Shown: positions 42,478 to 52,500 of the stretch, piece by piece | Numbering within the stretch: position 1 is the stretch's first letter | Layout of the letters: each line of letters begins with the position of its first letter | From: Neobacillus drentensis | Lineage (GTDB): Bacteria > Bacillota > Bacilli > Bacillales > Cytobacillaceae | NCBI RefSeq assembly: GCF_021560175.1 | Contig: NZ_CP091110.1 | Location: 1,230,001-1,294,000, forward strand | Length of the DNA: 64,000 bases | Direction of reading: 5' to 3' | The notes under the pieces: generated by a model | What the model saw: the letters and a program-made list of their open reading frames with translations, nothing else | The model's database searches: none | What the model was told of the DNA's origin: nothing | Made by a program: the position numbers and the translations under genes

Positions 42478-43038
42478 TTGCCGCAAAAACAAACGGGAGA
42501 TTATATAGTGAATTCTTGTACCATGTATATAAAGCCGGAAGAGTATGGAAATAAGTTATTTTCGCTAATTGGTGAAGTCGAAGATGAAATCCTTTCTCCA
42601 CTTAAACCATTTAGTATCATTCAAAAAAGTTGCGCTTATTATGGTGTAGATTATGAAGGCAGAAGGAAAGGGACACGGTTATTAATTGACTATTCACGTA
42701 AGCTTCCAATTGTCATTGAGCCCATTAACAACATCTATACATTCTGCACCGCTTCCCCAGAGAGTCCAAAATGTATCTGGTTCTTCGCTGAACATATCAA
42801 AGATTATCGGCGTGTTTCCGCACGGGAAACATTGGTCATTTTCCGCTATAATCAAACTCACATTTTCCCTGTTTCCTATAACACATTTAATACCCAAATG
42901 CTGCGGACATCTTATTTACAAATGAAGCTAATACAAAGAGTGGAGTTTAGTAAGAAACAATTAGCTTTTATGCTCCATGGGACAAAGCCTTCAAAGGCAT
43001 CAGAGAGCAATGAGCTTTATTTGAATGAAAGAAAATAA
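42478..43038 (+). CDS. comK: Competence transcription factor ComK
   Basis: ComK is the master activator of DNA-uptake genes. The 186-residue protein keeps the conserved QKSCAYYGVDYEGRRKGT region, corresponding to RSCRFFGSSYAGRKAGT in B. subtilis, and the FPVSYNTFNTQMLRTSYLQ block. The start is TTG with ggggttggga upstream; no ATG gives a complete N terminus. The roughly 190-base upstream region is very AT-rich, with TTGACA at 42371. I could not fix ComK boxes with confidence. Shorter C terminus than B. subtilis ComK (192). Confidence 0.92.
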   Translation: MPQKQTGDYIVNSCTMYIKPEEYGNKLFSLIGEVEDEILSPLKPFSIIQKSCAYYGVDYEGRRKGTRLLIDYSRKLPIVIEPINNIYTFCTASPESPKCIWFFAEHIKDYRRVSARETLVIFRYNQTHIFPVSYNTFNTQMLRTSYLQMKLIQRVEFSKKQLAFMLHGTKPSKASESNELYLNERK

Positions 43039-43042
43039 GTGA

Positions 43043-43408
43043 CTATCTGGACATGTCTCTTTTGGATAAGTATGTTTCTAATAACTCCTGGACTTTGTTT
43101 CGAATTCTTGGATTAAAATAATTATGGTTTTCTTCGTAGCCTTTGTAGATAAACATATACATTGTAAAAGCTTCATCCCGGTTCGTCTCAATTACCTTTA
43201 GGTTGTTCTTCTTCATATACTGTTTAACCTCAGCTAACTCGCGTTGAATTTTCTTCATGGTTTCTTCTATTAAATTTAAATAGGGTTTTTTTAATTTAAA
43301 AGGGCTGGTTGTTACAACGTTTAAATCACGATTAAGGATAATAAGGACCATTGGTAAATAAATGGCCTTTTCCATGATGTCACGCTCATCCTCCGGAATT
43401 CTGGTCAT
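43043..43408 (-). CDS. yhjD: YhjD family protein
   Basis: A 121-residue helical protein without recognisable catalytic motif. Its length and conserved stretches (EKAIYLPMVLIILNRDL, SPFKLKKPYL, YMFIYKGYEE) agree with the B. subtilis YhjD family (120 residues), and it lies near yhjE and sipV as in that species. It converges with comK, leaving four bases between the stops. A LexA-like box lies 28 bases upstream of the ATG. Confidence 0.8.
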   Translation of the reverse strand: MTRIPEDERDIMEKAIYLPMVLIILNRDLNVVTTSPFKLKKPYLNLIEETMKKIQRELAEVKQYMKKNNLKVIETNRDEAFTMYMFIYKGYEENHNYFNPRIRNKVQELLETYLSKRDMSR

Positions 43409-43435
43409 TTTTCATCTTCTCCCTTCATAAAAATA

Positions 43436-43447
43436 GAACGAGTGTTC
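43436..43447 (-). promoter_or_regulatory. Candidate LexA (SOS) box before yhjD
   Basis: GAACgagtGTTC has the exact Bacillus LexA core GAAC-N4-GTTC, and the N4 fits the RNRY pattern. The outer C and C positions of the 14-base consensus are changed. From memory, yhjD is linked to the LexA regulon in B. subtilis. Regulation is inferred. Confidence 0.5.
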
Positions 43448-43497
43448 TGGATTAATTTTATCAAAAACAGACTGAAATATGCAATAGGTGATTAGTG

Positions 43498-43529
43498 AAA
43501 GAAAGCTTGTCAAATGACAAGCTTTCTTT
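43498..43529. other. Perfect 15-bp dyad with two-base loop
   Basis: The arms aaagaaagcttgtca and tgacaagctttcttt are fully complementary. It looks like a bidirectional terminator, but no gene ends here; it lies between the divergent yhjD and LCP genes. It may be the end of a short untranslated transcript or a protein-binding palindrome. Confidence 0.5.
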
Positions 43530-43661
43530 GTTGCAAAAATAAAGAAAGATATGAGAAAGTTTTTATTAATAGAAGGAGATTGGATGGGGGAAAATGAATT
43601 AAAATGAGGATACAAAAAAAGAATAACACCGTCATATAAACTGAAGGGATAACGTGGACAA

Positions 43662-44615
43662 ATGGATGATAAACAAATGAGAGCTGATAGACATCAAAAA
43701 AAGAAAAAGAAAAGGTGGACGTCCATTTTACTTGTGTGTCTGCTGTTGATAGGTGGAGTAACTGGATATGCTTATTATCAATATAAACAAGGGGTTAATC
43801 AATCATTAAAAAAACTCAACAATGATAAAAAAGATACAAACGTGGTTTATGATTTTTCAGGGCAAAAAGATCAGTATGGAGATACAAATGTCTTGCTGCT
43901 TGGCAGTGATGCACGGGGAAATGAAAAGTCCCGCTCCGACACCATAATGATCCTTCATTATAACGAAAATAAAGGGACCTTCAAACTAACATCGATTATG
44001 CGGGACAGCTATGTCGCCATTCCGGGTCATGCTAAACATAAAATTAACTCTGCTTTTGCACGCGGCGGCCCTGAATTAATGAGGCAAACGATTAAGCAAA
44101 ATTTTGATATTGATTTGCAATACTATGCTATTGTTGATTTTCAAGGGTTTGCCCAGCTTATTGATGAATTATTTCCAAATGGTGTAGAAATGAATGTAGA
44201 AAAGAAAATGTCAGCGAATGTTGACCCTCCGTTAGAACCTGGTCAGCAAAAACTAAATGGTGCCCAGATGCTGAGTTACGTTCGCTTTCGTCATGATGCG
44301 ATAGGTGACTTTGGACGTGTTGAACGACAGCAGAAAGCAATAAAGGCCATAAAGGATCAATTAAGTGGACTTAAAACGGTTGCCAAACTTCCTAAACTTA
44401 TTGGGGTGGTTACACCGTATATAAATACAAATATGCCCACCACTGATGGAGTTTTTATGGCGAAAGAATTCCTAACAGGTGACCAAAATATTGAAACCCT
44501 CCGAATTCCCATTGATAATAGCTTTACAGAGCCGCGGATAAGTGGAGAAGGAGCGGTACTTAAAATTGATGTTGAGAAAAATAAACAGGCACTCCATCAA
44601 TTTATAACACAGTAG
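43662..44615 (+). CDS. LytR-CpsA-Psr (LCP) family cell-wall glycopolymer ligase
   Basis: LCP proteins attach teichoic acids and related polymers to peptidoglycan outside the membrane. The 317-residue protein has a basic cytoplasmic N terminus, one signal-anchor (about residues 21-40, ILLVCLLLIGGVTGYAYY) and the LCP domain: LLGSDARGNEKSRSDTIMIL (catalytic Asp and Arg), TSIMRDSYVAIPG, KINSAFARGGPEL and YVRFRHDAIGDFGRVERQQK. It resembles TagT/TagU/TagV but I cannot tell which. Start ATG 43662, although its aaggga RBS is rather far (about 12 bases); ATG 43677 is an alternative. Confidence 0.92.
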   Translation: MDDKQMRADRHQKKKKKRWTSILLVCLLLIGGVTGYAYYQYKQGVNQSLKKLNNDKKDTNVVYDFSGQKDQYGDTNVLLLGSDARGNEKSRSDTIMILHYNENKGTFKLTSIMRDSYVAIPGHAKHKINSAFARGGPELMRQTIKQNFDIDLQYYAIVDFQGFAQLIDELFPNGVEMNVEKKMSANVDPPLEPGQQKLNGAQMLSYVRFRHDAIGDFGRVERQQKAIKAIKDQLSGLKTVAKLPKLIGVVTPYINTNMPTTDGVFMAKEFLTGDQNIETLRIPIDNSFTEPRISGEGAVLKIDVEKNKQALHQFITQ

Positions 44616-44642
44616 GATTTATTTAATAAAGGAGAAAGCGGG

Positions 44643-45308
44643 ATGGACTTCGAAACATTTAAAGCTTGGTTTACACTTGAACATATCATGAGCCTTATAC
44701 AGGAGTATCGGGCTCTTGGTCCGATACCAGGCATCTTGTTGATTATTGTGGAAGCATTTTTGCCGTTTCTCCCTTTATTTGTATTTGTAATGGCAAATGC
44801 CAATGCCTTTGGTCTATGGCTGGGTTTTTTGTATTCTTGGCTTGGGGCTTGTTTAGGTGCTATTCTTGTTTTTCTTTTAATTAGAAAGTTTGGACAAAAA
44901 CGGCTATTATCTTTTCTGCCCAAACACCCAAAAGTCCGCAAACTTATGGATTGGGTGGAACGTCATGGGTTTAGCCCTCTTTTTCTACTAGTATGTTTTC
45001 CGTTTACCCCATCAGCACTAGTAAACATTGTTGCTGGTCTTTCGAAAATCAGCTTGGCTCAGTACATGCTGGCCGTGTGTATTGGGAAAATGGTAATGAT
45101 TTTTACCATAAGTTTTATCGGTTACGATCTCCATTCATTGATCACCAAACCTCTTCGCACGGTCACAGTTTTCATTGTTATCTTTATACTTTGGTTTGTA
45201 GGGAAAAGAATTGAAGTTAAAATGAATAAGCGTTTAGAATTTGACCATAATGGAGAAATAGATAGAAAGAAAGAAAAGGAGAAACGGAGGAGTGTCAATG
45301 AAGATTGA
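44643..45308 (+). CDS. yhjE: TVP38/TMEM64 (DedA-like) membrane protein YhjE
   Basis: A 221-residue protein with about five membrane segments and the SNARE-associated/VTT domain (GLSKISLAQYMLAVCIGKM; FPFTPSALVNIVAG holds the conserved proline-rich re-entrant region). The family is implicated in lipid scrambling or membrane transport. The C-terminal tail is very basic (RKKEKEKRRS). It overlaps sipV by 11 bases and follows the LCP gene by 27, so the three probably form an operon. B. subtilis has yhjE-sipV in the same order. Confidence 0.88.
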   Translation: MDFETFKAWFTLEHIMSLIQEYRALGPIPGILLIIVEAFLPFLPLFVFVMANANAFGLWLGFLYSWLGACLGAILVFLLIRKFGQKRLLSFLPKHPKVRKLMDWVERHGFSPLFLLVCFPFTPSALVNIVAGLSKISLAQYMLAVCIGKMVMIFTISFIGYDLHSLITKPLRTVTVFIVIFILWFVGKRIEVKMNKRLEFDHNGEIDRKKEKEKRRSVNED

Positions 45309-45852
45309 ATGGAAAAAAGAAGGATTAGAATGGATTAAGGCTTTTGCGATTGGAATTATTATTTTTGCGTTTATTCGAACTTTCTTCTTTTCTAATTATA
45401 TAGTAGAAGGCGAATCGATGATGCCGACTCTCCAGAACGGAAATAAACTTGTTGTCAATAAACTAGGGTATCAGGTTGGTGAGTTAAACCGATTTGATGT
45501 CATTGTCTTTCATGCTAATGAAAAAGAGGACTTCGTTAAGCGGATTATCGGTCTGCCAGGTGATCGGATTGAGTATCGGGATGATACGTTATATATAAAC
45601 GGCCATAAATATGAAGAACCCTTCTTAAATATGTATAAAAAGAAGTCCCCTGGATTGAAGTTAACAGGAGATTTTAGTTTAAAGGAAATTACCGGTGAAA
45701 ATATTGTGCCTGCAGGGAAATTATTCGTTCTTGGTGATAATCGCTTAGGGAGTTGGGACAGTCGTCAATTTGGCTTTATCAATGCCAGTCAAGTCGTCGG
45801 TAAAGTTGATTTGCGTTATTGGCCGTTAAATGAAATAAATGTTCACTTCTAA
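45298..45852 (+). CDS. sipV: Type I signal peptidase SipV
   Basis: SipV removes signal peptides from exported preproteins at the outer membrane face. The 184-residue protein has one N-terminal membrane segment and the catalytic dyad Ser40 (VEGESMMPTL) and Lys81 (DFVKRIIGLPGD), plus the late motif FVLGDNRLGSWDSRQFG. ATG 45298 has ggagg seven bases upstream; the earlier in-frame GTG would lie on top of the RBS. Slightly longer than B. subtilis SipV (168). Confidence 0.93.
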   Translation: MKIEWKKEGLEWIKAFAIGIIIFAFIRTFFFSNYIVEGESMMPTLQNGNKLVVNKLGYQVGELNRFDVIVFHANEKEDFVKRIIGLPGDRIEYRDDTLYINGHKYEEPFLNMYKKKSPGLKLTGDFSLKEITGENIVPAGKLFVLGDNRLGSWDSRQFGFINASQVVGKVDLRYWPLNEINVHF

Positions 45853-45868
45853 TAAAAATAGGACGGAG

Positions 45869-45898
45869 ACACGATTAGATGGAATCGTGTTTTTTTTT
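45869..45898 (+). terminator. Rho-independent terminator after sipV
   Basis: Stem acacgatt / aatcgtgt with a 6-base loop, then eight T. Confidence 0.92.
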
Positions 45899-46008
45899 CG
45901 TATTTTTTACCATTATTGGTTTAAACCCGTCCAGCTGAAAATCCAAACATTTGTACTCTTTTGTGATAGAATGGGAGATACAGAGTATAGGGAAGGGGAG
46001 GTTTTCTA

Positions 46009-49000
46009 GTGTCATTAAGAATGATTACCGGCCGGTCCGGAAGCGGAAAAACGGCATTGTTCCTCGATGAAATCCGTGACCGTCTTTTAGAAAATCCGGA
46101 AGGAAATCCGATTATTTATATCGTACCGGAACAAATGACATTTTTAACAGAATATCGTTTGGCGACAGACTCGCTCGTTGGCGGCATGATCCGTGCTCAG
46201 GTGTTCAGCTTTTCCCGTTTGGCATGGCGAATTCTGCAAGAAACAGGCGGAATTACCCGTTACCATTTAAGTAGTGTAGGCATGAACATGTTAATTCGTA
46301 AAATAATTGATGAACAAAAGGAAAATTTAAATATCTTTCAGCGTGCGGCAGATAAAAATGGTTTTGTTCAGCAGCTTGAACAAATGATTACTGAATTTAA
46401 GCGATATTGTATCAGCCCGGAGGATTTAATCCGAAAATCCACTCAGCTTGGAACCGATGGTTCCGTTTCGTCAGCATTGCATGATAAATTAACAGATTTA
46501 GAGAAGGTTTATTCGAAGTTTGAGGATGAAGTCTTTGGGAAATATATTGATTCAGAAGATTATTTCCGTCTTTTAGCAGAAAAAATCTCTGCCTCGGCCT
46601 ACTTAAAAGAAGCAGAAATTTATATAGATGGATTTTACAGCTTTACGCCGCAGGAATTTCAAATCATTGCTGAATTAATGAAGCAATGTAAACAAGTTTC
46701 TATTTCGATGACGACAGATCGTTTATCCATTGATTCAGCACCAGATGAACTCGATTTATTCCGCGCTTCGGCAGATGCCTGTTACAGCCTTCTTGATATA
46801 GCTAAAACATGGGGGATTGAAATAGACCCACCAATCATACTTACAGACCAAAAAAAGTGGACGGCCCCCTCCATCCGTCATTTAGAGAAACATTTTGATA
46901 CCCGTCCAGCTTTACCTTTTCATGGAGCAACTGAAATTCGAATTAGTCAGGCAGTTAATCGAAGAGCAGAGATTGAAGGGATTGCCAGGGAAATCCGGCA
47001 TGTAGTTCAAACTAGCGGTTACCGTTATCGTGATATTGCCTTATTAATTAGAAATGGCGGGGACTATCATGAAGTGATTGAACCTGTTTTTGACGATTAT
47101 CAACTGCCATATTTTATTGATCAGAAAAGGACCATGCTCAATCATCCCTTAATTGAATTAATTCGTTCAACACTAGAAATCATTAACTCTTTTTGGCGCT
47201 ATGAACCGGTATTTAGAGCGATTAAAACAGAATTGCTCTATCCACTTCAAGAGAATCCTGCTAAAATGCGGGAAAAGATGGACAGGCTTGAAAATTATTG
47301 CCTAGCCTATGGAATTAATGGCAGTAAATGGACCAAGAAGGACCGTTGGGGTTACCGGCGAATTAGAGGGCTTGAATTGACAGGAAGCGGGCAGACTGAT
47401 GCTGAAAAAGAGATGGAGAATGAATTAAATGAATTAAAGCTCCTAATTACAGCGCCAATTTTACGTTTGTCCAGACGTTTGAAAAAAGCTGATACCGGAC
47501 GAAAGCTTTGTGAGGCAATTTATTTATATCTAGAAGAATTGGATATACCCGATAAACTAGAGAATTGGAAGGTGGCTGCTGAGGAAAAGGGAAATCTTGT
47601 AAGAATGCGCGAGCATGAACAAGTATGGAATGCTGTGGTTGACCTGCTTGATCAATATGTAGAAATACTAGGGGAAGAGCAAGTTAGCTTAAAAGCCTTT
47701 ACTGCCATTTTAGAAGCAGGTTTTGATTCCTTACATTTTTCACTTATTCCACCCGCTCTAGACCAGATTCTCATCGGTGACCTGGAAAAATCGCGGCTAA
47801 ATGATAGTAAGATAGTATTTGTTGTTGGTGTAAATGAAGGGGTATTACCGGCAAAAATCTCAGATGAGGGCATTCTTGCTGAGGAGGACCGGGAGCTATT
47901 ATTAGCTGCAGGAATGAATGTGGCACCAAGCAGCCGAACCCGCCTGCTTGATGAAAACTTCCTTGCCTACAAAGCTTTCACCGCACCGTCGGAGTTTCTT
48001 TATGTAAGCTATCCTCTTGCTAATGATGAAGGGAAGGCCTTAATTCCTTCCTCTTACATTAAGCGTCTTAAAGATTTGTTCCCGGACATACAGGAGACTT
48101 ACTATATTGCAGATCCTTCAGAGCTTGACGAAAAGGGCCAGTTAGGTTTTGTATCTAATTTTACGACCACCTTGTCCTACCTAAACGCACAACTGCAATG
48201 GAAAAAGAGAAACTATCCAATCGCTGATTTGTGGTGGGATGTGTATAATTACTACCTCCAAAGTTCCTGGAAAAATAAGGCCGCCAAAGTATTGTCGAGT
48301 CTTTTTTATACAAATGGGACTGTTCAATTGTCCCCTGAGGTGGCAGATGCATTATATGGTGATATTATTCAAGCTAGCGTATCAAGAATGGAATTATATA
48401 ATGGATGTGCCTTTTCTCATTTTGCGCAGCATGGGTTAAAGCTTCGTGAGCGGCAAATCTTTCGTTTAGAAGCACCAGATATCGGGGAATTATTTCATGC
48501 TGCTTTAAAACAAATTGCCGAGACCGTAAATGAACAGAATCTTTCATGGGCCAAGTTAACCCGCCAGCAGTGTGAACATCTAGCCAAAGACGCAGTCAAA
48601 ACCTTGGCGCCAAAGCTGCAAAATGAAATCCTGCTAAGCTCAGAAAGACACCATTATATTCAGCGGAAGTTAGAACAAATTATTACCCGTGCCTCAATTG
48701 TTTTGAGCGATCATGCCAAGGTAAGTGGTTTCTCGCCGATTGGATTAGAATTAGCTTTTGGACCTAATGGGGAACTGCCGCCGTTAAGCTTCTCTTTAAA
48801 AAATGGAAAGAGAATGGAACTGGCTGGACGAATTGATCGGGTTGATCAAGCAAAAGCCGAGGATGATAGTGTCTTTTTAAGGGTAATCGATTATAAATCA
48901 AGCGAAAAAGATGTTAATTTAACAGAAGTATACTATGGTTTAGCCTTACAAATGCTGACCTACCTTGATATCGTCATGACACACTCTACTGAATTGGTGG

Positions 49001-49503
49001 AAATGAAAGCCAGTCCTGCTGGTGTCCTTTACTTTCACGTTCATAATCCTTTTATTAATACAAAGAAAATGCTGACCATTGATGAAATTGAAAATGAAAT
49101 CATGAAAAAGTTTAAAATGAATGGATTAATGCTCAGTGACCAAAAAGTAATCCAGCTGATGGACCAATCTCTAGAGTCTGGTGACTCACACATCGTCGCA
49201 GCTGGCATCAAGAAAGATGGAAATTTATCTAAGAAATCAAAGGTCGCCAGCTTAGAAGAATTTAATCAGTTAAGAAATCATGTTCGGACCATTTATCAAA
49301 ATACAGGTAATGCCATTATTAACGGTCAAATTGATATTTCACCATTTAAATTGAAGGACAAAACAGCTTGTACTTTCTGTTCCTATAAATCTGTTTGTCA
49401 GTTTGATGAATCAATTGATCATAATCATTTTCGGATTCTAACACCACATTCAAAGGATGAGGTATTAGAATTGATCAAAGGGGAGGGTTCTGAAAATGAA
49501 TAG
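46009..49503 (+). CDS. addB: ATP-dependent helicase/nuclease subunit B (AddB)
   Basis: AddB with AddA resects double-strand breaks to Chi and loads RecA. The 1164-residue protein has Walker A (GRSGSGKT, residues 8-15), an inactivated UvrD-like helicase fold and a C-terminal RecB-type nuclease (Asp961 and Lys963 in VIDYKSS). The iron-sulphur staple cysteines are all present: Cys800, Cys1121, Cys1124 and Cys1130, at positions nearly identical to B. subtilis AddB. GTG start with aaggggagg upstream. It overlaps addA by eight bases. Confidence 0.97.
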   Translation: MSLRMITGRSGSGKTALFLDEIRDRLLENPEGNPIIYIVPEQMTFLTEYRLATDSLVGGMIRAQVFSFSRLAWRILQETGGITRYHLSSVGMNMLIRKIIDEQKENLNIFQRAADKNGFVQQLEQMITEFKRYCISPEDLIRKSTQLGTDGSVSSALHDKLTDLEKVYSKFEDEVFGKYIDSEDYFRLLAEKISASAYLKEAEIYIDGFYSFTPQEFQIIAELMKQCKQVSISMTTDRLSIDSAPDELDLFRASADACYSLLDIAKTWGIEIDPPIILTDQKKWTAPSIRHLEKHFDTRPALPFHGATEIRISQAVNRRAEIEGIAREIRHVVQTSGYRYRDIALLIRNGGDYHEVIEPVFDDYQLPYFIDQKRTMLNHPLIELIRSTLEIINSFWRYEPVFRAIKTELLYPLQENPAKMREKMDRLENYCLAYGINGSKWTKKDRWGYRRIRGLELTGSGQTDAEKEMENELNELKLLITAPILRLSRRLKKADTGRKLCEAIYLYLEELDIPDKLENWKVAAEEKGNLVRMREHEQVWNAVVDLLDQYVEILGEEQVSLKAFTAILEAGFDSLHFSLIPPALDQILIGDLEKSRLNDSKIVFVVGVNEGVLPAKISDEGILAEEDRELLLAAGMNVAPSSRTRLLDENFLAYKAFTAPSEFLYVSYPLANDEGKALIPSSYIKRLKDLFPDIQETYYIADPSELDEKGQLGFVSNFTTTLSYLNAQLQWKKRNYPIADLWWDVYNYYLQSSWKNKAAKVLSSLFYTNGTVQLSPEVADALYGDIIQASVSRMELYNGCAFSHFAQHGLKLRERQIFRLEAPDIGELFHAALKQIAETVNEQNLSWAKLTRQQCEHLAKDAVKTLAPKLQNEILLSSERHHYIQRKLEQIITRASIVLSDHAKVSGFSPIGLELAFGPNGELPPLSFSLKNGKRMELAGRIDRVDQAKAEDDSVFLRVIDYKSSEKDVNLTEVYYGLALQMLTYLDIVMTHSTELVEMKASPAGVLYFHVHNPFINTKKMLTIDEIENEIMKKFKMNGLMLSDQKVIQLMDQSLESGDSHIVAAGIKKDGNLSKKSKVASLEEFNQLRNHVRTIYQNTGNAIINGQIDISPFKLKDKTACTFCSYKSVCQFDESIDHNHFRILTPHSKDEVLELIKGEGSENE

Positions 49504-52500
49504 TCTTGTGATTCCTCCGAAGCCTGAAGGGGTAACCTGGACGAACGACCAGTGGAAGGCTATTGCAGCTAGAGATAAGGATATCCTTGTTGCGGCTGCC
49601 GCTGGTTCGGGGAAAACGGCAGTACTGGTCGAAAGAATCATCCAAAAGATACTCTCTAAAGAAGAACCAATCGATGTGGATCAGTTACTAGTGGTTACGT
49701 TTACGAGTGCTTCCGCGGCAGAGATGAGACACCGAATTGGAGAAGCGCTAGAAAAGGCAATAGATCAAAATCCAGAGTCAAGAAATTTACGAAAACAGCT
49801 TAGCCTATTAAATAAGGCAACCATTTCGACGCTGCATTCTTTCTGTATGGAAGTTATCCGTAAATATTATTATTTAATTGATATTGACCCTGGTTTCCGC
49901 ATCGCTGATGTAACAGAGGCCCAATTAATTAGAGATGAAGTGATGGAAGAATTATTTGAAGAGGAATATGGAAAAAAAGATAATGAAGCATTTTTTAATT
50001 TGGTCGATTCGTTTACAAGTGACCGAAGTGATGCGGCCTTAATGGACATTGTTCGTTCCATTTACGACTTTGCTCAGTCCAATCCTCTTCCAGACAGTTA
50101 TTTGGAGAAAATTATTTCTATGTACCAGGTGGAGGAAATTGCGTCGATCGAGGACCTTCCTTTTATTGAGGCACTTCTTTTTGATAGTAAACTTCAATTA
50201 GAAGCGGCTAAAGAAATGATTGAGCAAGCGCTCGAGCTTACAAAGCTGCCAACTGGACCGGCACCTCGTGCAGAAAACTTTTTAGATGATTTACAGGTCA
50301 TTGACACCTTAATTTCAGCCGAACAGGATTCATGGAACACGCTTTACCAGGCCATGCAAACCTGGTCTTTCACAAGGGCTAAACAGGTAAAGGGTGATCA
50401 CTATGATAAGGAATTAACAGAAAAGGCCCAGAAACTGCGGGACAAGGCTAAGAAAAAAATTCAAGGTATAAAGGATGAACTCTTTTCACGACGTCCTGAA
50501 GGCTTTTTACGGGATATGGTAGAAATGCGTCCATTAATCGAAACACTAGTCTACCTTGTAAAAGAGTTTTCCAGCCGGTTTGCAAAGGCAAAACAGGAAA
50601 AAGGACTGGTCGATTATAACGACCTGGAACATTTTTGTCTTGCTATTTTAACAGAAGGAGTTTCGGAGGAAGGTGAATTCCTTCCATCAGAGGCAGCTCT
50701 CGCGTATCGGCTTCATTTTAAGGAAGTTTACTGCGATGAGTACCAAGATACGAATATGGTACAGGAGACCATTTTGAAGCTGGTGGCAAAGGATGAGGAA
50801 GAAAACGGCAATCTTTTTATGGTTGGGGACGTAAAGCAGTCTATTTACCGTTTTCGCTTAGCAGAACCACAGCTTTTTCTTTCCAAATATAATCGTTTCA
50901 CAGTGGATGGGTCCTCATCCGGACTCCGAATTGATTTGGCTCAAAACTTCCGAAGCCGGAAAGAGGTCCTTGATGCTACAAATTATCTCTTTAAACAGAT
51001 TATGGGGGTCAAGGTAGGAGAAATCCGTTATGATGAGGCGGCTGAACTTCGAAATGGTGCACCATATCCTGAAGATAGAGAATTTCCAGTAGAGATGATG
51101 CTCATTGACCAAAATGCGGAAAGTCATAAGGCGGAAGAAGTGGAAACAGGCGACGAAACAGATTTAGTAGAATTCGACACAGCCGATCTTGAACAATCAC
51201 AGTTAGAGGCAAGGGTGATTGCTGCTAAAATTAAGGAGCTGATCAGCGCTGGGGCCCCTGTATATAACGCCAAAACAAAAACAGAAAGACCTTTAATGTA
51301 TCGGGATGTGGTAATCCTTCTCCGCTCAATGACATGGGCACCGCAATTTATGGAGGAGTTCAAACAACAAGGAATCCCCATTTATGCCAATTTATCAACC
51401 GGTTATTTTGAAGCAACAGAAGTATCCATTATGTTGTCACTTCTTAGGGTTATTGATAATCCGTACCAAGATATTCCCCTTGCCTCTGTCTTGCGTTCCC
51501 CAATTGTTGGGTTAAACGAGGAGGAACTGTCGAAAATTCGGATCGGCAGGAAGAGCGGTTCGTTTTGGGAGGCTGTTACCGCCTTTTGTTTAAGTAAAAC
51601 AGCTGAAGTGAATGAAAACTTTTATGAAAAGGTTCGTGCTTTTTTTGACTTGTTAAAAGAATGGCGAGCGGTAGCCAGACAAGGTTCACTCTCAGAACTG
51701 ATCTGGCAGGTATATCGTGACACTCAATTTTATGACTTTGCTGGCGGGCTGCCTGGCGGTAAGCAGCGGCAGGCAAATTTACGCGCTTTATATGACAGGG
51801 CCCGTCAATATGAGCAGACATCTTTCCGCGGATTGTTTCGGTTTTTGCGATTTATTGAGCGCATGATGGATAGAGGAGACGATCTCGGCGCGGCTAGAGC
51901 ACTTGGTGAGCAAGAGGATGTTGTCCGAATCATGACCATCCATAGCAGTAAGGGATTGGAATTTCCCGTTGTATTTATGGCGGGAATGGCACGGAATTTT
52001 AATATGACTGACATTCGTAAACCATTTATGCTTGATAAAGAGCTTGGATTTGCAGCGAAATATGTGAATGCTGAAAAACGAATTTCTTATCCATCACTGC
52101 CTCAAATTGCCTTTAAACAGAAGAAAAGGATGGAAATGCTCGCTGAAGAAATGCGCGTGTTATATGTGGCAATGACAAGAGCAAAAGAAAAGCTGTATGT
52201 GACCGCAACATTAAAAGATGCCGGAAAACAAATCGACAAGTGGAAAGATGTTTCCTCCCATAACGAATGGCTATTGAAGGATTATGAAAGAGCTTCTGCC
52301 ACGAGTTATATGGACTGGATTGGACCTGCACTCATCCGTCATCGTGATTCTAGCGGGCTAAGGGAAGCGGGTGAGGAAAATTGGCAGGTAACGCCGGAGA
52401 TTTCAAACCATCCTTCTTCCTGGAAGATCACGTTGCAACATGCTGATGAAATAAAAAAACAGGCTATTTCCATTGAAAATGAAGAGGATCAACTGCTTAA

